Source: JBCBKP01 sp038521625
GTDB taxonomy: Bacteria > Planctomycetota > Phycisphaerae > Phycisphaerales > UBA1924
Assembly (NCBI GenBank): GCA_038521625.1
Contig: JBCBKP010000030.1
Span: 1-39,791, forward strand
DNA length: 39,791 nucleotides
Direction of reading: 5' to 3'
Below, in pieces: positions 17,109 to 25,780 of the stretch (within the stretch, counting starts at the first letter, position 1; each line of letters begins with the position of its first letter). Position numbers and translations under genes: made by a program. The notes below the pieces were generated by a model. The model had not been told where the DNA came from and searched no databases. It saw nothing but the letters and a program-made list of their open reading frames with translations.

Positions 17109-17846
17109 TCAGCGGCGGCGACGCGAGACGACCAGACCACCCATCGCGAGCAACGCGGCGCCGCCCGGCGTCGGGATCGAGTTCACGCGGATGAAGCTGT
17201 CGGCATCCAGATCCACCGTCGCCTGACCCGTGTTGCCGCCGGCGATGTTGGCCCCGAACCACTCGTCCGAGCGGAACGGCCCGCCGCCGTCGAACGCGTT
17301 GAAGTAGTTGGCGACGATGTCGAACGAGTCGCCCGCGGCGAGCCCGATCTCGGCGAGGTTGAACGAGATCGTGATCGTCGGATCGCTGGACGCGAAGCCC
17401 GAGCCGTTCGCCGTCGCGGCGAAGTTGTGGGCGCCGTTCTCGACGAGCTCGAACACGCCGATGAAGCCGGACTCGAACGAGACCGCGTGCGACGCGTTGA
17501 AGCCCGAGGCGAAATTGATGACCGACTGACCGCCGCCGTTGGCGCCCGAGGCGATGATGCGGCCGCCGTCGCCGGTGTCGTTCAGGTTCGCGGTCGTGTT
17601 GAACCCGCCCAGGCCCGTGTCGATGTAGATCACCATCTGGTTGAAGAACTCGGCGCCGCGGGTCACGGTCATGTTCACCGTGCCGTCGGACAGCGTCTCG
17701 ATGTCGAGCGTGCCCGGGCCGATGACGCCGCCGAAGCCGGTGTTGCCGTTGCCGTTGACGGTGCCGGAGCCGTTGATGGTCGTCAGCTGGGCCGTCGCCA
17801 GGCCCGCGGCCGCGGCCAGACAGGCCGCGGCAAGAACGTTCTTCAT
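17109..17846 (-). CDS. Secreted protein with PEP-CTERM-like (PTPGG) sorting tail
   Basis: A 245-residue exported protein. The signal peptide MKNVLAAACLAAAAGLATAQ is followed by a beta-rich, Gly/Asn/Thr-rich domain with little charge. The C-terminus PTPGGAALLAMGGLVVSRRRR has the tripartite form of PEP-CTERM sorting signals (short motif, hydrophobic helix, Arg cluster), with PTP in place of PEP as is usual in this group of bacteria. Such proteins are thought to be processed by an exosortase and released to the envelope or matrix; no exosortase gene is in the window. GAGGAGTGAGAT precedes the ATG. The fold of the main domain is not one I can name. Confidence 0.8.
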   Translation of the reverse strand: MKNVLAAACLAAAAGLATAQLTTINGSGTVNGNGNTGFGGVIGPGTLDIETLSDGTVNMTVTRGAEFFNQMVIYIDTGLGGFNTTANLNDTGDGGRIIASGANGGGQSVINFASGFNASHAVSFESGFIGVFELVENGAHNFAATANGSGFASSDPTITISFNLAEIGLAAGDSFDIVANYFNAFDGGGPFRSDEWFGANIAGGNTGQATVDLDADSFIRVNSIPTPGGAALLAMGGLVVSRRRR

Positions 17847-18022
17847 ATCTCACTCCTCGGTGGATGCAAACGGGGCTCTCACCCCGGAAGGGCTTTCACG
17901 ACCCCAGGGTAGCGAGAATCGCTCGACGGAAGAACAGTCTGACGCGGGGTTTGCGGCGGGTGACGCCGGGTTTTGGCCGGGGGTTTACCCAGATTCACCC
18001 GGCGATGGTGCCAGCGAAGGTC

Positions 18023-19804
18023 TCAGAACGGCGGCAGGTCGTCGAAGTCATCGCGCGAGGGCCCCCCGCCGTCGCGATGCTCATCCACCGGCCCCGATCG
18101 CTGGCCGGGGGCGAAGGTATAGCCGCCCCCTCGCGGATCGGAGCTTCCGCCGGAGCTCGCCCAGCCTGCCCCTCCAGAGCCGGCGGAGCCGGCGGGCGGG
18201 TGCCCGCCCGGGGGCGGCTCGATCGTCCCGTAACCCGGGCCGCCGTACCCGCCCCCGTACGGGTCGCTCGGACGCTGGTCCATCGTCTTGAAACGCGTGA
18301 TCGCGCCGTCCCACGTCAGCTTCACGACGCCGGTCGGGCCGTTGCGCTGCTTGGCGATGATGACCTCGGACAGGTTGATCTTGTCCTCGTTCTCCGGGTC
18401 GTGCATCCATTGCTCATCGTCCTTGTGGTAGTACGCCTCGCGGTGCAACAGCATGATCACGTCCGCGTCCTGCTCGATGGACCCGGACTCTCTGAGATCG
18501 CTCATCCGGGGCCGGTTGCGCTCGCGCTGCTCGGCACCACGGTTCAGCTGGGCAAGACACACGACCGGGATCTTGAGTTCGCGCGCGAGGCTCTTGATCT
18601 GCCGGCTGATCGTGCTGACCTCAACCTGGCGGCTCTCCCGCGCCGCCCCCGGCGCGGTCAGAAGCTGGAGGTAATCGATGAACAGCGCCTGGATATCGAA
18701 GCGGTCCTTCATCCGGCGCGCCTTGGCGCGCAGCTGCAGGATCGTCAGGCCCGGCGAGTCGTCGATGTACATCGGCGCGTTGTACAGCTCGTCGCAGGCC
18801 TCGCGGATGTCCTCCCACTGCTGCTTGGTCAGCTCGCCGGTCCGCAGCGCCTGCGCGTCCACGCCCGAGCGCGAGCTGATCAGACGCAGCGCGAGCGCCT
18901 CCTTGCTCATCTCGAGGCTAAAGATCCCGACCGGCCGCTGCTCGCTCTCCTCCGCCGGCGGATGCCACGGCGTGCGACCGCCGAACGCGACCTGCTCCGC
19001 GAGGTTCAGCGCCAGCGCCGTCTTGCCCATCGACGGGCGCGCCGCGAGGATGATCAGCTCGCTCGGCTGCAGCCCGCTCATCAGCTTGTCGAGGTCCTCG
19101 TAGCCCGTCGGCACGCCGAGCATGCCGCTGCCGCCCTCCTGGGCCTCGAGCCGGAGCAGCTCCTCGCTCAGCAGCTTGCTCAGGCGCTCGGGCCCCGAGC
19201 TCTCACCCTCGCCGGCGATGTCGAAGAACGCCTGCTGCGCCGCGTCCACCAGCGTGCCCGCGTCCATCGCGCCCTCGCCGGTGTTGTACGCGTCGTACAG
19301 CACCTGGCCGGCCGCGTCGATCACACGACGCAGCCGCGCCTTGTCCGCGACGATCTGCGCGTACCGCGCCGCGTTCCGCGCGCTCGGCACCGCCTCCGCG
19401 AGCTCGACCAGATACTCGGCGCCCCCGATCGGCTCGAGCACGCCCATCGTGCTCAGCGCCTCGCTGATCTGCACCAGGTCGCCCGAGCGGTGCTTGTCGT
19501 AGACCTCGACGATCGCCTTGAAGATCGACGCGTGCGCCTGGCTGTAGAACTGCTCCGGCTTGCTGACAAGCGCCAGCACCTCGCCCAGCACGCTCGGCTC
19601 CAGCAGCAGCGAGCCCAGCAGGCTCATCTCCGCCTCGAGCGACTGCGGCGGCAGCCGATCGAACAGCTTCTCGAGCGACGCCGACGACACCCCGCGCGCC
19701 CGCTTCCCGCGTCCGTCGCGCCCGCGACCGCCGGCGCCGAACGAGCCCGGCTCCTGGCCCCCGCTCTCGCCCTGGTTGTCGCCGCGGTGTTCGCCTGAGT
19801 CCAT
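18023..19804 (-). CDS. dnaB: Replicative DNA helicase DnaB with SSB-like C-terminal tip
   Basis: A 593-residue hexameric 5'-3' helicase of the replication fork. Residues 1-45 are Gly/Arg-rich. The N-terminal DnaB domain (about 48-160) starts RLPPQSLEAEMSLLGSLLL. The RecA-like motor has Walker A ARPSMGKT (255-262), the FSLEMS block, FIDYLQLL (Walker B region), CLAQLNRGAEQR, RMSDLRESGSIEQDADVIM and a C-terminal KQRNGPTGVV. From about residue 508 there is an 86-residue Gly/Pro/Ser-rich, disordered-looking tail that ends DDFDDLPPF, an acidic-aromatic tip like the DDDIPF end of SSB. ATG 19804 gives a normal start; the frame extends further upstream only as low-complexity sequence. No intein is present. 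It is divergent from pdxH. Confidence 0.95.
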   Translation of the reverse strand: MDSGEHRGDNQGESGGQEPGSFGAGGRGRDGRGKRARGVSSASLEKLFDRLPPQSLEAEMSLLGSLLLEPSVLGEVLALVSKPEQFYSQAHASIFKAIVEVYDKHRSGDLVQISEALSTMGVLEPIGGAEYLVELAEAVPSARNAARYAQIVADKARLRRVIDAAGQVLYDAYNTGEGAMDAGTLVDAAQQAFFDIAGEGESSGPERLSKLLSEELLRLEAQEGGSGMLGVPTGYEDLDKLMSGLQPSELIILAARPSMGKTALALNLAEQVAFGGRTPWHPPAEESEQRPVGIFSLEMSKEALALRLISSRSGVDAQALRTGELTKQQWEDIREACDELYNAPMYIDDSPGLTILQLRAKARRMKDRFDIQALFIDYLQLLTAPGAARESRQVEVSTISRQIKSLARELKIPVVCLAQLNRGAEQRERNRPRMSDLRESGSIEQDADVIMLLHREAYYHKDDEQWMHDPENEDKINLSEVIIAKQRNGPTGVVKLTWDGAITRFKTMDQRPSDPYGGGYGGPGYGTIEPPPGGHPPAGSAGSGGAGWASSGGSSDPRGGGYTFAPGQRSGPVDEHRDGGGPSRDDFDDLPPF

Positions 19805-19995
19805 CCGTGCGTGGTCCGAGCGCGGCGACGACCTTCCGCCGCGGGTGTTCGTGACATCATCGCGCGCCGGGGGCGACCGGGCGCCCGTCCACCGCGTGTC
19901 CCCACCCCGAGGCGGCCCCGTGCAGAATCGGTGGACGGCGCGGCCCCGGACGAGGGGAGTGAATCGGGGCAAGCCGAGCGAACGTACTGTCGGGC

Positions 19996-20694
19996 ATGTC
20001 AGACGTCGCCGCCGCGTACGACGAGCAGATGCTCCCCGACCCGCTGCCCGGTGAGCCGTTCGGCCTGGTCAAACGGTGGTTCGACGAGGCGCACGAGAAG
20101 CAGGTCCAGCCGAACCCGAATGCGATGACCGTCGCCACGATCGATCCCGACGGCAAGCCATCGGCCCGCGTGGTGCTCTGCAAAGACCTCCGCCCCGAAG
20201 AGGGATGCATCGTCTTCTATACGAACTACGAGGGCCGCAAAGGGCGCGCGCTGCGGGCGAACCCCTGGGCGTCCGCGGTCTTCCACTGGGACCCGTTCGA
20301 TCGCCAGGTCCGGATCGAAGGGCCGGTTCTTCGGAGCCCGCCCGAGGAGTCGGACGCCTACTTCGCCACCCGCGCCTGGCAGAGCCGGCTCGGCGCCTGG
20401 TCGAGTGATCAGTCCGAACCCATCGAGAGCCGCGAGGCCCTGATCGCCAAGGTCGCCGAGGCAGCCGAGAAGCTCGGCATCGACCTGCAGCGGATCGTCG
20501 ACGGCGACATGGATGGCGTCGAGATCCCGCGACCGCCGCACTGGGGCGGGTTCAGGATCTACGCCGAGCGCGTCGAGCTGTGGTGCGGCGGGACCGGGCG
20601 CGTGCACGATCGCGCCGAGTGGACCCGCGCGCTGACGCGGTCGGGCGACAGCTACACCGGCGGCGCGTGGTCGATGACGCGACTGCAGCCCTAA
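19996..20694 (+). CDS. pdxH: Pyridoxamine 5'-phosphate oxidase
   Basis: A 232-residue FMN enzyme that oxidises pyridoxine or pyridoxamine phosphate to pyridoxal phosphate, the last step of B6 synthesis and salvage. The family blocks are all present: MTVATIDPDGKPSARVVLCK (FMN and substrate pocket), FYTNYEGRKGRALRANPWAS, FHWDPFDRQVRIEG, RAWQSRLGAWSSDQS and the C-terminal PRPPHWGGFRI and VELW, ending with the conserved Arg-Leu (SMTRLQP). The length matches the family. The gene is divergent from dnaB with about 190 bases between, and convergent with the sigma-operon membrane protein, whose stop is only ten bases from its own. No terminator hairpin is seen there. The window holds two likely PLP users (ilvE and the decarboxylase). 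Confidence 0.95.
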   Translation: MSDVAAAYDEQMLPDPLPGEPFGLVKRWFDEAHEKQVQPNPNAMTVATIDPDGKPSARVVLCKDLRPEEGCIVFYTNYEGRKGRALRANPWASAVFHWDPFDRQVRIEGPVLRSPPEESDAYFATRAWQSRLGAWSSDQSEPIESREALIAKVAEAAEKLGIDLQRIVDGDMDGVEIPRPPHWGGFRIYAERVELWCGGTGRVHDRAEWTRALTRSGDSYTGGAWSMTRLQP

Positions 20695-20704
20695 AAACCG
20701 GGAT

Positions 20705-21817
20705 TCAATACCGGGGCGCGGCCTCGAGGATCACCGGCACGGCGCGCCGGTCCGCCCAGGAAGCCGGTGTGCTCGACCACCAGTCGGCCGAGGCCGCGCC
20801 GTCGGGCCGCAACGCGTCGAGCGGCCAGGGCTCGTCGGCGACGCGGAGTTCGACCGCGAAGCCCGCGTCCTCGAGCCTGGAGACGATCGCCGCGATCGAC
20901 TGCGGACGGGGCTCGATCTCGGCAACCGCCACGAGCATGCGGTCGGCGGGGATCGGCTCCCGCGGAGCGAGGCCCATGACCGGGAAAGCCGGGTGATCGG
21001 CGGCCGCGATGATCGGGCGCAGCCGCTCGGGGATCGAGGTATCGAGCACACCGACGGCGCCGTCGGCGGCGCTCGCGAGCACGTCTCCGCCCGTGCGCAT
21101 CGACCAGTCGTGCGCGCCCGCGAGCCGCATCTTCGCGTCGGCCAGGGCCACGGCCCGCGCTTCGCGGTCCGAGGGCGGCAGCGTCGCGACGATCGCAAGC
21201 GAGCGCTCCCGCGCCGCGGTCGGCGCCTCGAAGACGCTCACGAGGGATCCGAGCCGACCCGGCATCCCGAGCGGCGGGATGTAGGGACGCGGGCGTTCGC
21301 CCTGTCCCGCGATGACCCTGGCCGATGGAGGAACGCCCTCCGGCGGCGCCACGATCTCGCCCGGGACGGCCTCCTCGACGATCTCGATCGGCGCAGGATC
21401 CGGCGTGCGAAGCGACTCAAGCGACCGCGCCGCGAGGAAGATCAGCCCGCCGCCCAGGATCAGCGTGGCCGCGGCCGCGATCGTCGCCACGGTGCGCACG
21501 CGGTCTCGGACGCGGTCCAGAATGCGCTCGCGGACGAGCCGGATCTTGCTCACGGGGATCTCGCCGGTCTGAGCACGCTCGAGGCGGACCAACGACTCGG
21601 CGTCGTCGAGCGCCTCGTCCAGCGCCGCGTCCAGCAGGCCGGCGGGCGCGGGTTCGATCGCGGCGGCCCGCAGGAACTGCCGGTCGGAGCGCATCGCCTC
21701 GAGCCGCGCGGTCGAGCCGTTGGCGCGGATGGGCGTGCGGGCGCTCGACTCGACCATGTCGAGCATCGTGTCGTCGCCGGCGGGGCCGCTTGGGTTGTCC
21801 GTCCGATCGCCCGTCAA
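20705..21817 (-). CDS. Membrane-anchored putative anti-sigma factor
   Basis: A 370-residue protein with one membrane helix at about 110-130 (TVATIAAAATLILGGGLIFLA). The roughly 110-residue cytoplasmic part contains acidic helices (LLDAALDEALDDAESLVRLE), and the roughly 240-residue extracytoplasmic part ends with a beta/alpha-rich domain. It starts at a TTG that overlaps the sigma factor stop as TTGA, so it is translated together with it. One-helix proteins encoded directly after an ECF sigma factor are usually anti-sigma factors; that assignment rests on context and topology, because I see no HxxxCxxC zinc motif. The periplasmic domain could sense the signal. Confidence 0.6.
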   Translation of the reverse strand: MTGDRTDNPSGPAGDDTMLDMVESSARTPIRANGSTARLEAMRSDRQFLRAAAIEPAPAGLLDAALDEALDDAESLVRLERAQTGEIPVSKIRLVRERILDRVRDRVRTVATIAAAATLILGGGLIFLAARSLESLRTPDPAPIEIVEEAVPGEIVAPPEGVPPSARVIAGQGERPRPYIPPLGMPGRLGSLVSVFEAPTAARERSLAIVATLPPSDREARAVALADAKMRLAGAHDWSMRTGGDVLASAADGAVGVLDTSIPERLRPIIAAADHPAFPVMGLAPREPIPADRMLVAVAEIEPRPQSIAAIVSRLEDAGFAVELRVADEPWPLDALRPDGAASADWWSSTPASWADRRAVPVILEAAPRY

Positions 21818-22584
21818 GTCGTCGGTTCCTGTCCTTCGCCCGGCCGTTCGGTCGAGGCCTTCCTCTTCGCGGACGCCTCCGTAGCTTCCGCCCGGGCCTC
21901 GCCCTCGAGCCGCTCGACCTCCTTGCGGAGGGCGGCGCGGGCCCGGAACAGCCGGCTCTTCACCGTGCCCGACGCCAGGTCGAGCACGCCCGCGATCTGC
22001 TCGTAGTCGAGGTCCCGAACGTCACGGAGGACCAGAATCGCACGATGCTCGGGCGAGAGTTGCCCGAGCGCGGCCACCACGAGACGCGGCCGGGTGTCCG
22101 CACCCCCGCCCGCGCGGGATTGGACGCCGCCGGGGTCGTGGGGTTCCGCCGCGGGCTCCGAATCGAGCGAGACCGGACGTTTGCCCGATGTCCGGGCCCG
22201 CCCCTCGGCCCGCAGCCAGCTCAGGCAGGCGTTCATCGCCACCCGGGTGATCCAGGTCGAGAGCTGGCTCCGCCCGTCGAAGCTCGGCAGGCCCCGGATG
22301 ACCTTCACCAGGGCGTCCTGGGCGAGGTCGCGGGCCTCGGCCGGGCCGACCATGCGGACGCAGATCGCGTGGATACGTGCGGTCTCGGGCTCGAGCAGCG
22401 CGGCCAACGCGTCGCGGTCGCCCGCCTTGGCCCGCTTGAGCACCGCGGGGTCCGGGCGGGGTGCCTCGGGAGGCCCCGATGGGCCGGGCGCGGCCTGGCC
22501 GTTGACGCGCGCGGGCATCGCGCCGGCGTCACGGTTCTCGCGCGCACGCTCTCCTTCCGGGCGGTTGTCGCCCGTCCGCGGCAT
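21814..22584 (-). CDS. RNA polymerase sigma factor, ECF/sigma-70 family
   Basis: A 256-residue sigma factor. Sigma region 2 covers about residues 55-125 and includes RDLAQDALVKVIRGLPSFDG and STWITRVAMNACLSWLRAE. A Pro/Gly-rich linker follows, then region 4 (about 175-225) with LSPEHRAILVLRDVRDLDYE and the helix-turn-helix GVLDLASGTVKSRLFRARA. The N-terminal 45 residues and C-terminal 30 are low-complexity charged extensions longer than in minimal ECF factors. The downstream membrane protein overlaps by four bases, the usual sigma/anti-sigma layout. It is divergent from purB with 88 bases between. Its regulon is unknown; I looked for an obvious autoregulatory promoter but could not define one. 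Confidence 0.9.
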   Translation of the reverse strand: MPRTGDNRPEGERARENRDAGAMPARVNGQAAPGPSGPPEAPRPDPAVLKRAKAGDRDALAALLEPETARIHAICVRMVGPAEARDLAQDALVKVIRGLPSFDGRSQLSTWITRVAMNACLSWLRAEGRARTSGKRPVSLDSEPAAEPHDPGGVQSRAGGGADTRPRLVVAALGQLSPEHRAILVLRDVRDLDYEQIAGVLDLASGTVKSRLFRARAALRKEVERLEGEARAEATEASAKRKASTERPGEGQEPTT

Positions 22585-22672
22585 AAGAGAAGTCTACGGG
22601 ACGCGGCGCCGCGCGCCGCATCGGCCCCGAGCCTTTGTGCCTCCGTGCCTTCCTCTTCTTCTATCCTCCCCC

Positions 22673-24190
22673 ATGACCGCTTCCCCGAACGACACCTACA
22701 CCAGCCCGCTCGCCAGCCGCAACGCCAGCCCCGAGATGCTGAAGATCTGGTCGCCGCGGCACAAGTTCCAGACCTGGCGCCGGATCTGGCTGGCGATCGC
22801 CGAGGCCCAGCACGAGGTCACCAAGGACGGCCCGGGCGGCCCGCTCGTGACCGCGGAGCAGGTCGGGGAGCTGCGGGCGGTCGTCGATCGGGGCATCACC
22901 GACGCGGAGATCGCTCGGGCCGGCGAGTTGGAGCGCGAGCTGCGTCACGACGTGATGAGCCACGTGCACGCGCTGGGCGAGGTCTGCCCGCAGGCCAAGC
23001 CGATCATCCATCTGGGCTGCACGAGCCAGGACGTCGTGTGCAACGCGGACAATCTCGTCTGGGCCGATGCGATGCACCAGATCTCGATCAAGCTCGCGCA
23101 GACGATCGATGCCCTCGGCGGCTTCGCGAGCGGGAACAGCGCCGTTCCAACGCTTGGATTCACGCACTATCAGACCGCCCAACCCACGACGGTCGGCAAA
23201 CGATGTGCGCAGTGGGGGTGGGATCTCTCCCTCTGTCTCGATCGGATCGAGCAAGCCTGGTCGTCCTTGCCTTTCGACGCCCTCAGAGGGATGAAGGGCG
23301 CGACCGGCACCCAGGCGTCGTTTCTGAAGCTCTTCGATGATCGCAGCGAGGTGGTCGACGCGTTCGAGCTTTCGTTCTTCGGCCGCCTGTACGGCGTCGC
23401 CGAAGAGGACGACGAGCAGTTCGACATCTCGCATCCGTTCGTCGGCCAGACCTACCCCCGCGTCGTTGACACCTTCATCCTCGCCGACCTCGCCTCGACC
23501 GCCGCCGTCCTGCACAAGATCGCCACCGACATCCGGCTGCTCTCCAACCGCAAGGAGATCGACGAGCCCTTCGGCGACAAGCAGATCGGCTCCTCGGCCA
23601 TGCCCTACAAGCGCAACCCGATGCGCTGCGAGCGCATCTGCGGGCTCACGCGCTTCGTCATGAACCTCGTCGGCAACGCCTACGACACGGCCGCGACGCA
23701 GTGGCTCGAACGCACGCTCGACGACAGCTCCAACCGCCGGCTCTCGCTGCCCGAGGCCTTCCTCGCCCTCGACGGTGCGCTGGATCTCATGCACAACGTC
23801 GCCTCCGGCCTGGTCGTGCACGAGGCCATGGTCAAGAAGAACCTGATGGCCGAGCTGCCGTTCCTCGCCACCGAGAACATCCTGATGGAGGCCGTCAAGG
23901 CCGGCGGCGACCGCCAGGACCTGCACGAGCGCATCCGCGTGCACAGCCAGGAGGCCGGGCACAGGGTCAAGCACCTCGGCGAGGAGAACGACCTGATCGA
24001 GCGCCTGCGGAGCGACCCGGCCTTCGGCGCCGTGCATCACCTGCTGACCGAGGACGAATTGCTCGACCCGATGAAGTACGTCGGCCGTGCGCCCGAGCAG
24101 GTCGATCGGTTCGTCAAGGAAGTCATCGAGCCGCTGCGCGAGAACTACGGCGATGAGCTCGGCGACACGAGCAGTGAGCCTCGAGTCTGA
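22673..24190 (+). CDS. purB: Adenylosuccinate lyase
   Basis: A 505-residue fumarase-superfamily enzyme that acts twice in purine synthesis, releasing fumarate from SAICAR and from adenylosuccinate. The superfamily signature GSSAMPYKRNP is present with the catalytic-loop Ser. LGCTSQDVVCNADN and the GFTHYQTAQPTTVGKR block carry active-site Ser/Thr and His residues, and the GATGTQASF motif is typical. MTASPNDTY at 22673 is the natural start; the frame upstream is a low-complexity shadow of the sigma gene. The length and the SPRHKFQTWRRIWLAIAEAQ start resemble the eukaryote-like ADSL branch rather than the shorter Bacillus type. It is followed 66 bases later by the first beta-helix gene, which has its own ribosome site. 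Confidence 0.95.
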   Translation: MTASPNDTYTSPLASRNASPEMLKIWSPRHKFQTWRRIWLAIAEAQHEVTKDGPGGPLVTAEQVGELRAVVDRGITDAEIARAGELERELRHDVMSHVHALGEVCPQAKPIIHLGCTSQDVVCNADNLVWADAMHQISIKLAQTIDALGGFASGNSAVPTLGFTHYQTAQPTTVGKRCAQWGWDLSLCLDRIEQAWSSLPFDALRGMKGATGTQASFLKLFDDRSEVVDAFELSFFGRLYGVAEEDDEQFDISHPFVGQTYPRVVDTFILADLASTAAVLHKIATDIRLLSNRKEIDEPFGDKQIGSSAMPYKRNPMRCERICGLTRFVMNLVGNAYDTAATQWLERTLDDSSNRRLSLPEAFLALDGALDLMHNVASGLVVHEAMVKKNLMAELPFLATENILMEAVKAGGDRQDLHERIRVHSQEAGHRVKHLGEENDLIERLRSDPAFGAVHHLLTEDELLDPMKYVGRAPEQVDRFVKEVIEPLRENYGDELGDTSSEPRV

Positions 24191-24256
24191 TTCCTCCTTG
24201 GTGGCCGGCGCGGCGGGCGGTAGGCTCTTCCGCGGGGCTTACGGGGAGATCGCCGC

Positions 24257-25762
24257 ATGTCCGAGAGGCTCAACACACCGAGAGATGCCGGCTTCGATCG
24301 CCGCACACTGCTCGGCGCCGCCGGCCTCGCCGGTCTGGCCGCGATCGCCGGACGCTCGGGCGCCGGGCCGGTCGCGCCGCCGGCGGGCCCGGTCGGGCCG
24401 ACGGGCGTCAAGCTCGATGATCTGAACGCGGCCGCCGCCCGCCCGGCGATCGATGTCCGTACGCTCCCGAGCGACGACACGGGCCTCCCGGCCGACCACG
24501 TGATCTCCCAGCCCGGCAGCTACGAGCTGCGGGCCGACCTGATCGCCAAATCGCGCGGGATCGGGATCCGGATTGCGGCGAGCGGCGTCACGATCAACCT
24601 CAACGGCTTCGCGATCCGAGGGTTCTCGTCGCGCGGGATCTCGGCCGGCGGCGACATCTCCGCGGTGGCGATCGTCAACGGCTCGTTCGTCGATTGCGCG
24701 ACCGGGATCATCGCGAACGGCCCCGACCTGCAGGGCTGGGCCGCCGAGGACCTGCGGTTCCTGAACGCCGCGGGGTCGTTAGGCGACGGCATGCGGCTGA
24801 GCGGCAGCTCGATCGTGCGACGCTGCGTGTTCGAGAGCATCGGCGACCCGGTGACCGTGCGGGAGGGCTCGCTCGTCGAGTCGTGCGTGATCCGGGGGAG
24901 CAGACGGGGCATCATCGCCGGATCGGGTTCGGTGGTCCGGGCGTGCGCCGTTAATGCGAGCGATGACTGGGGCGTGGACGCGGGCGACGAATCGGCGATC
25001 CAGGACTGCGCCGTGACCGTGTGCCGGTCGGGGATCAGAGCGGGCGAGGGCTCGGCCGTCGCGCGGTGCGTGGCGGCCGGTTCGACGTTCGGCGCCGGGA
25101 TCCAACTGGGTGATGGAAGCATCGCCGTGGAGTCCGTCGCGGCCGACAACCGGTCGTCGGGATTCGGCCTCGGACGAGGCGGCGTCGCACGCGACTGCGT
25201 CGCGCGGAACAACGGCGGCGGCTTCGGGTTGGGCGACGGCGGCCAGATCGGCGGATGCACCGCGGCCGGCAACGCGAACGCCGGCCTCAGTGTTGGAGCG
25301 TCATGTCTCGTCCGAGACTGCACCGCCGACGAGAACGGCGACGACGGCATCCGCGGCGGGATCAATTGCATCGTTCGAGATTGCGCGGCCCGCTCCAACG
25401 GCCGCTACGGGATCAGCCTGACCGAATCCGGCCTGGTCGAGGGCTGCACGCTCAACAACAACTCGAGCGGCGGCATCCTTGTCAACAACCGGAGCGTCGT
25501 GCGCGGCAACGTCGTGGATTTCCACGTCAGTTCGGCCGCCGCCGGGATCAGCGCCAGCGGCGACCTAAATCGGATCGAGGACAACACGGTGCTCCGCTCG
25601 ACCTTCCGGTTCCGCAGCCTGGGAGCCAACAACCTCTTTCTGCGGAACTCGTTCGATGGCCCCGGTTCGAACGCGTTCCAGAACGTGACGCCGGGCTCGA
25701 CGTTCACGTGGAGCGCAGCGGGCAGCGGGGCGACGGGACCGCACGTCAACTTCGAGATGTGA
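24257..25762 (+). CDS. Tat-exported right-handed parallel beta-helix protein (copy 1)
   Basis: A 501-residue protein. DRRTLLGAAGLAGLAAIAGR (residues 14-33) is a twin-arginine signal, so export is probably folded through Tat. A Pro/Gly-rich spacer and then QPGSYELRADLI and ASGVTINLNGFAIRGF follow, the entry strands of a pectate-lyase-like beta-helix. The body is about fifteen imperfect coils of the type SxVxxCxAxxNxxxGIxxGxGS, each with a Cys or Val-Arg-Asp-Cys step. The C-terminus ends GPHVNFEM. Such proteins may bind or cleave polysaccharide, but no clear catalytic triad can be picked out. GGGGAGAT precedes ATG 24257. The next gene is a paralogue with the same architecture. Confidence 0.85.
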   Translation: MSERLNTPRDAGFDRRTLLGAAGLAGLAAIAGRSGAGPVAPPAGPVGPTGVKLDDLNAAAARPAIDVRTLPSDDTGLPADHVISQPGSYELRADLIAKSRGIGIRIAASGVTINLNGFAIRGFSSRGISAGGDISAVAIVNGSFVDCATGIIANGPDLQGWAAEDLRFLNAAGSLGDGMRLSGSSIVRRCVFESIGDPVTVREGSLVESCVIRGSRRGIIAGSGSVVRACAVNASDDWGVDAGDESAIQDCAVTVCRSGIRAGEGSAVARCVAAGSTFGAGIQLGDGSIAVESVAADNRSSGFGLGRGGVARDCVARNNGGGFGLGDGGQIGGCTAAGNANAGLSVGASCLVRDCTADENGDDGIRGGINCIVRDCAARSNGRYGISLTESGLVEGCTLNNNSSGGILVNNRSVVRGNVVDFHVSSAAAGISASGDLNRIEDNTVLRSTFRFRSLGANNLFLRNSFDGPGSNAFQNVTPGSTFTWSAAGSGATGPHVNFEM

Positions 25763-25780
25763 ACGCCAACCGAGAACACC

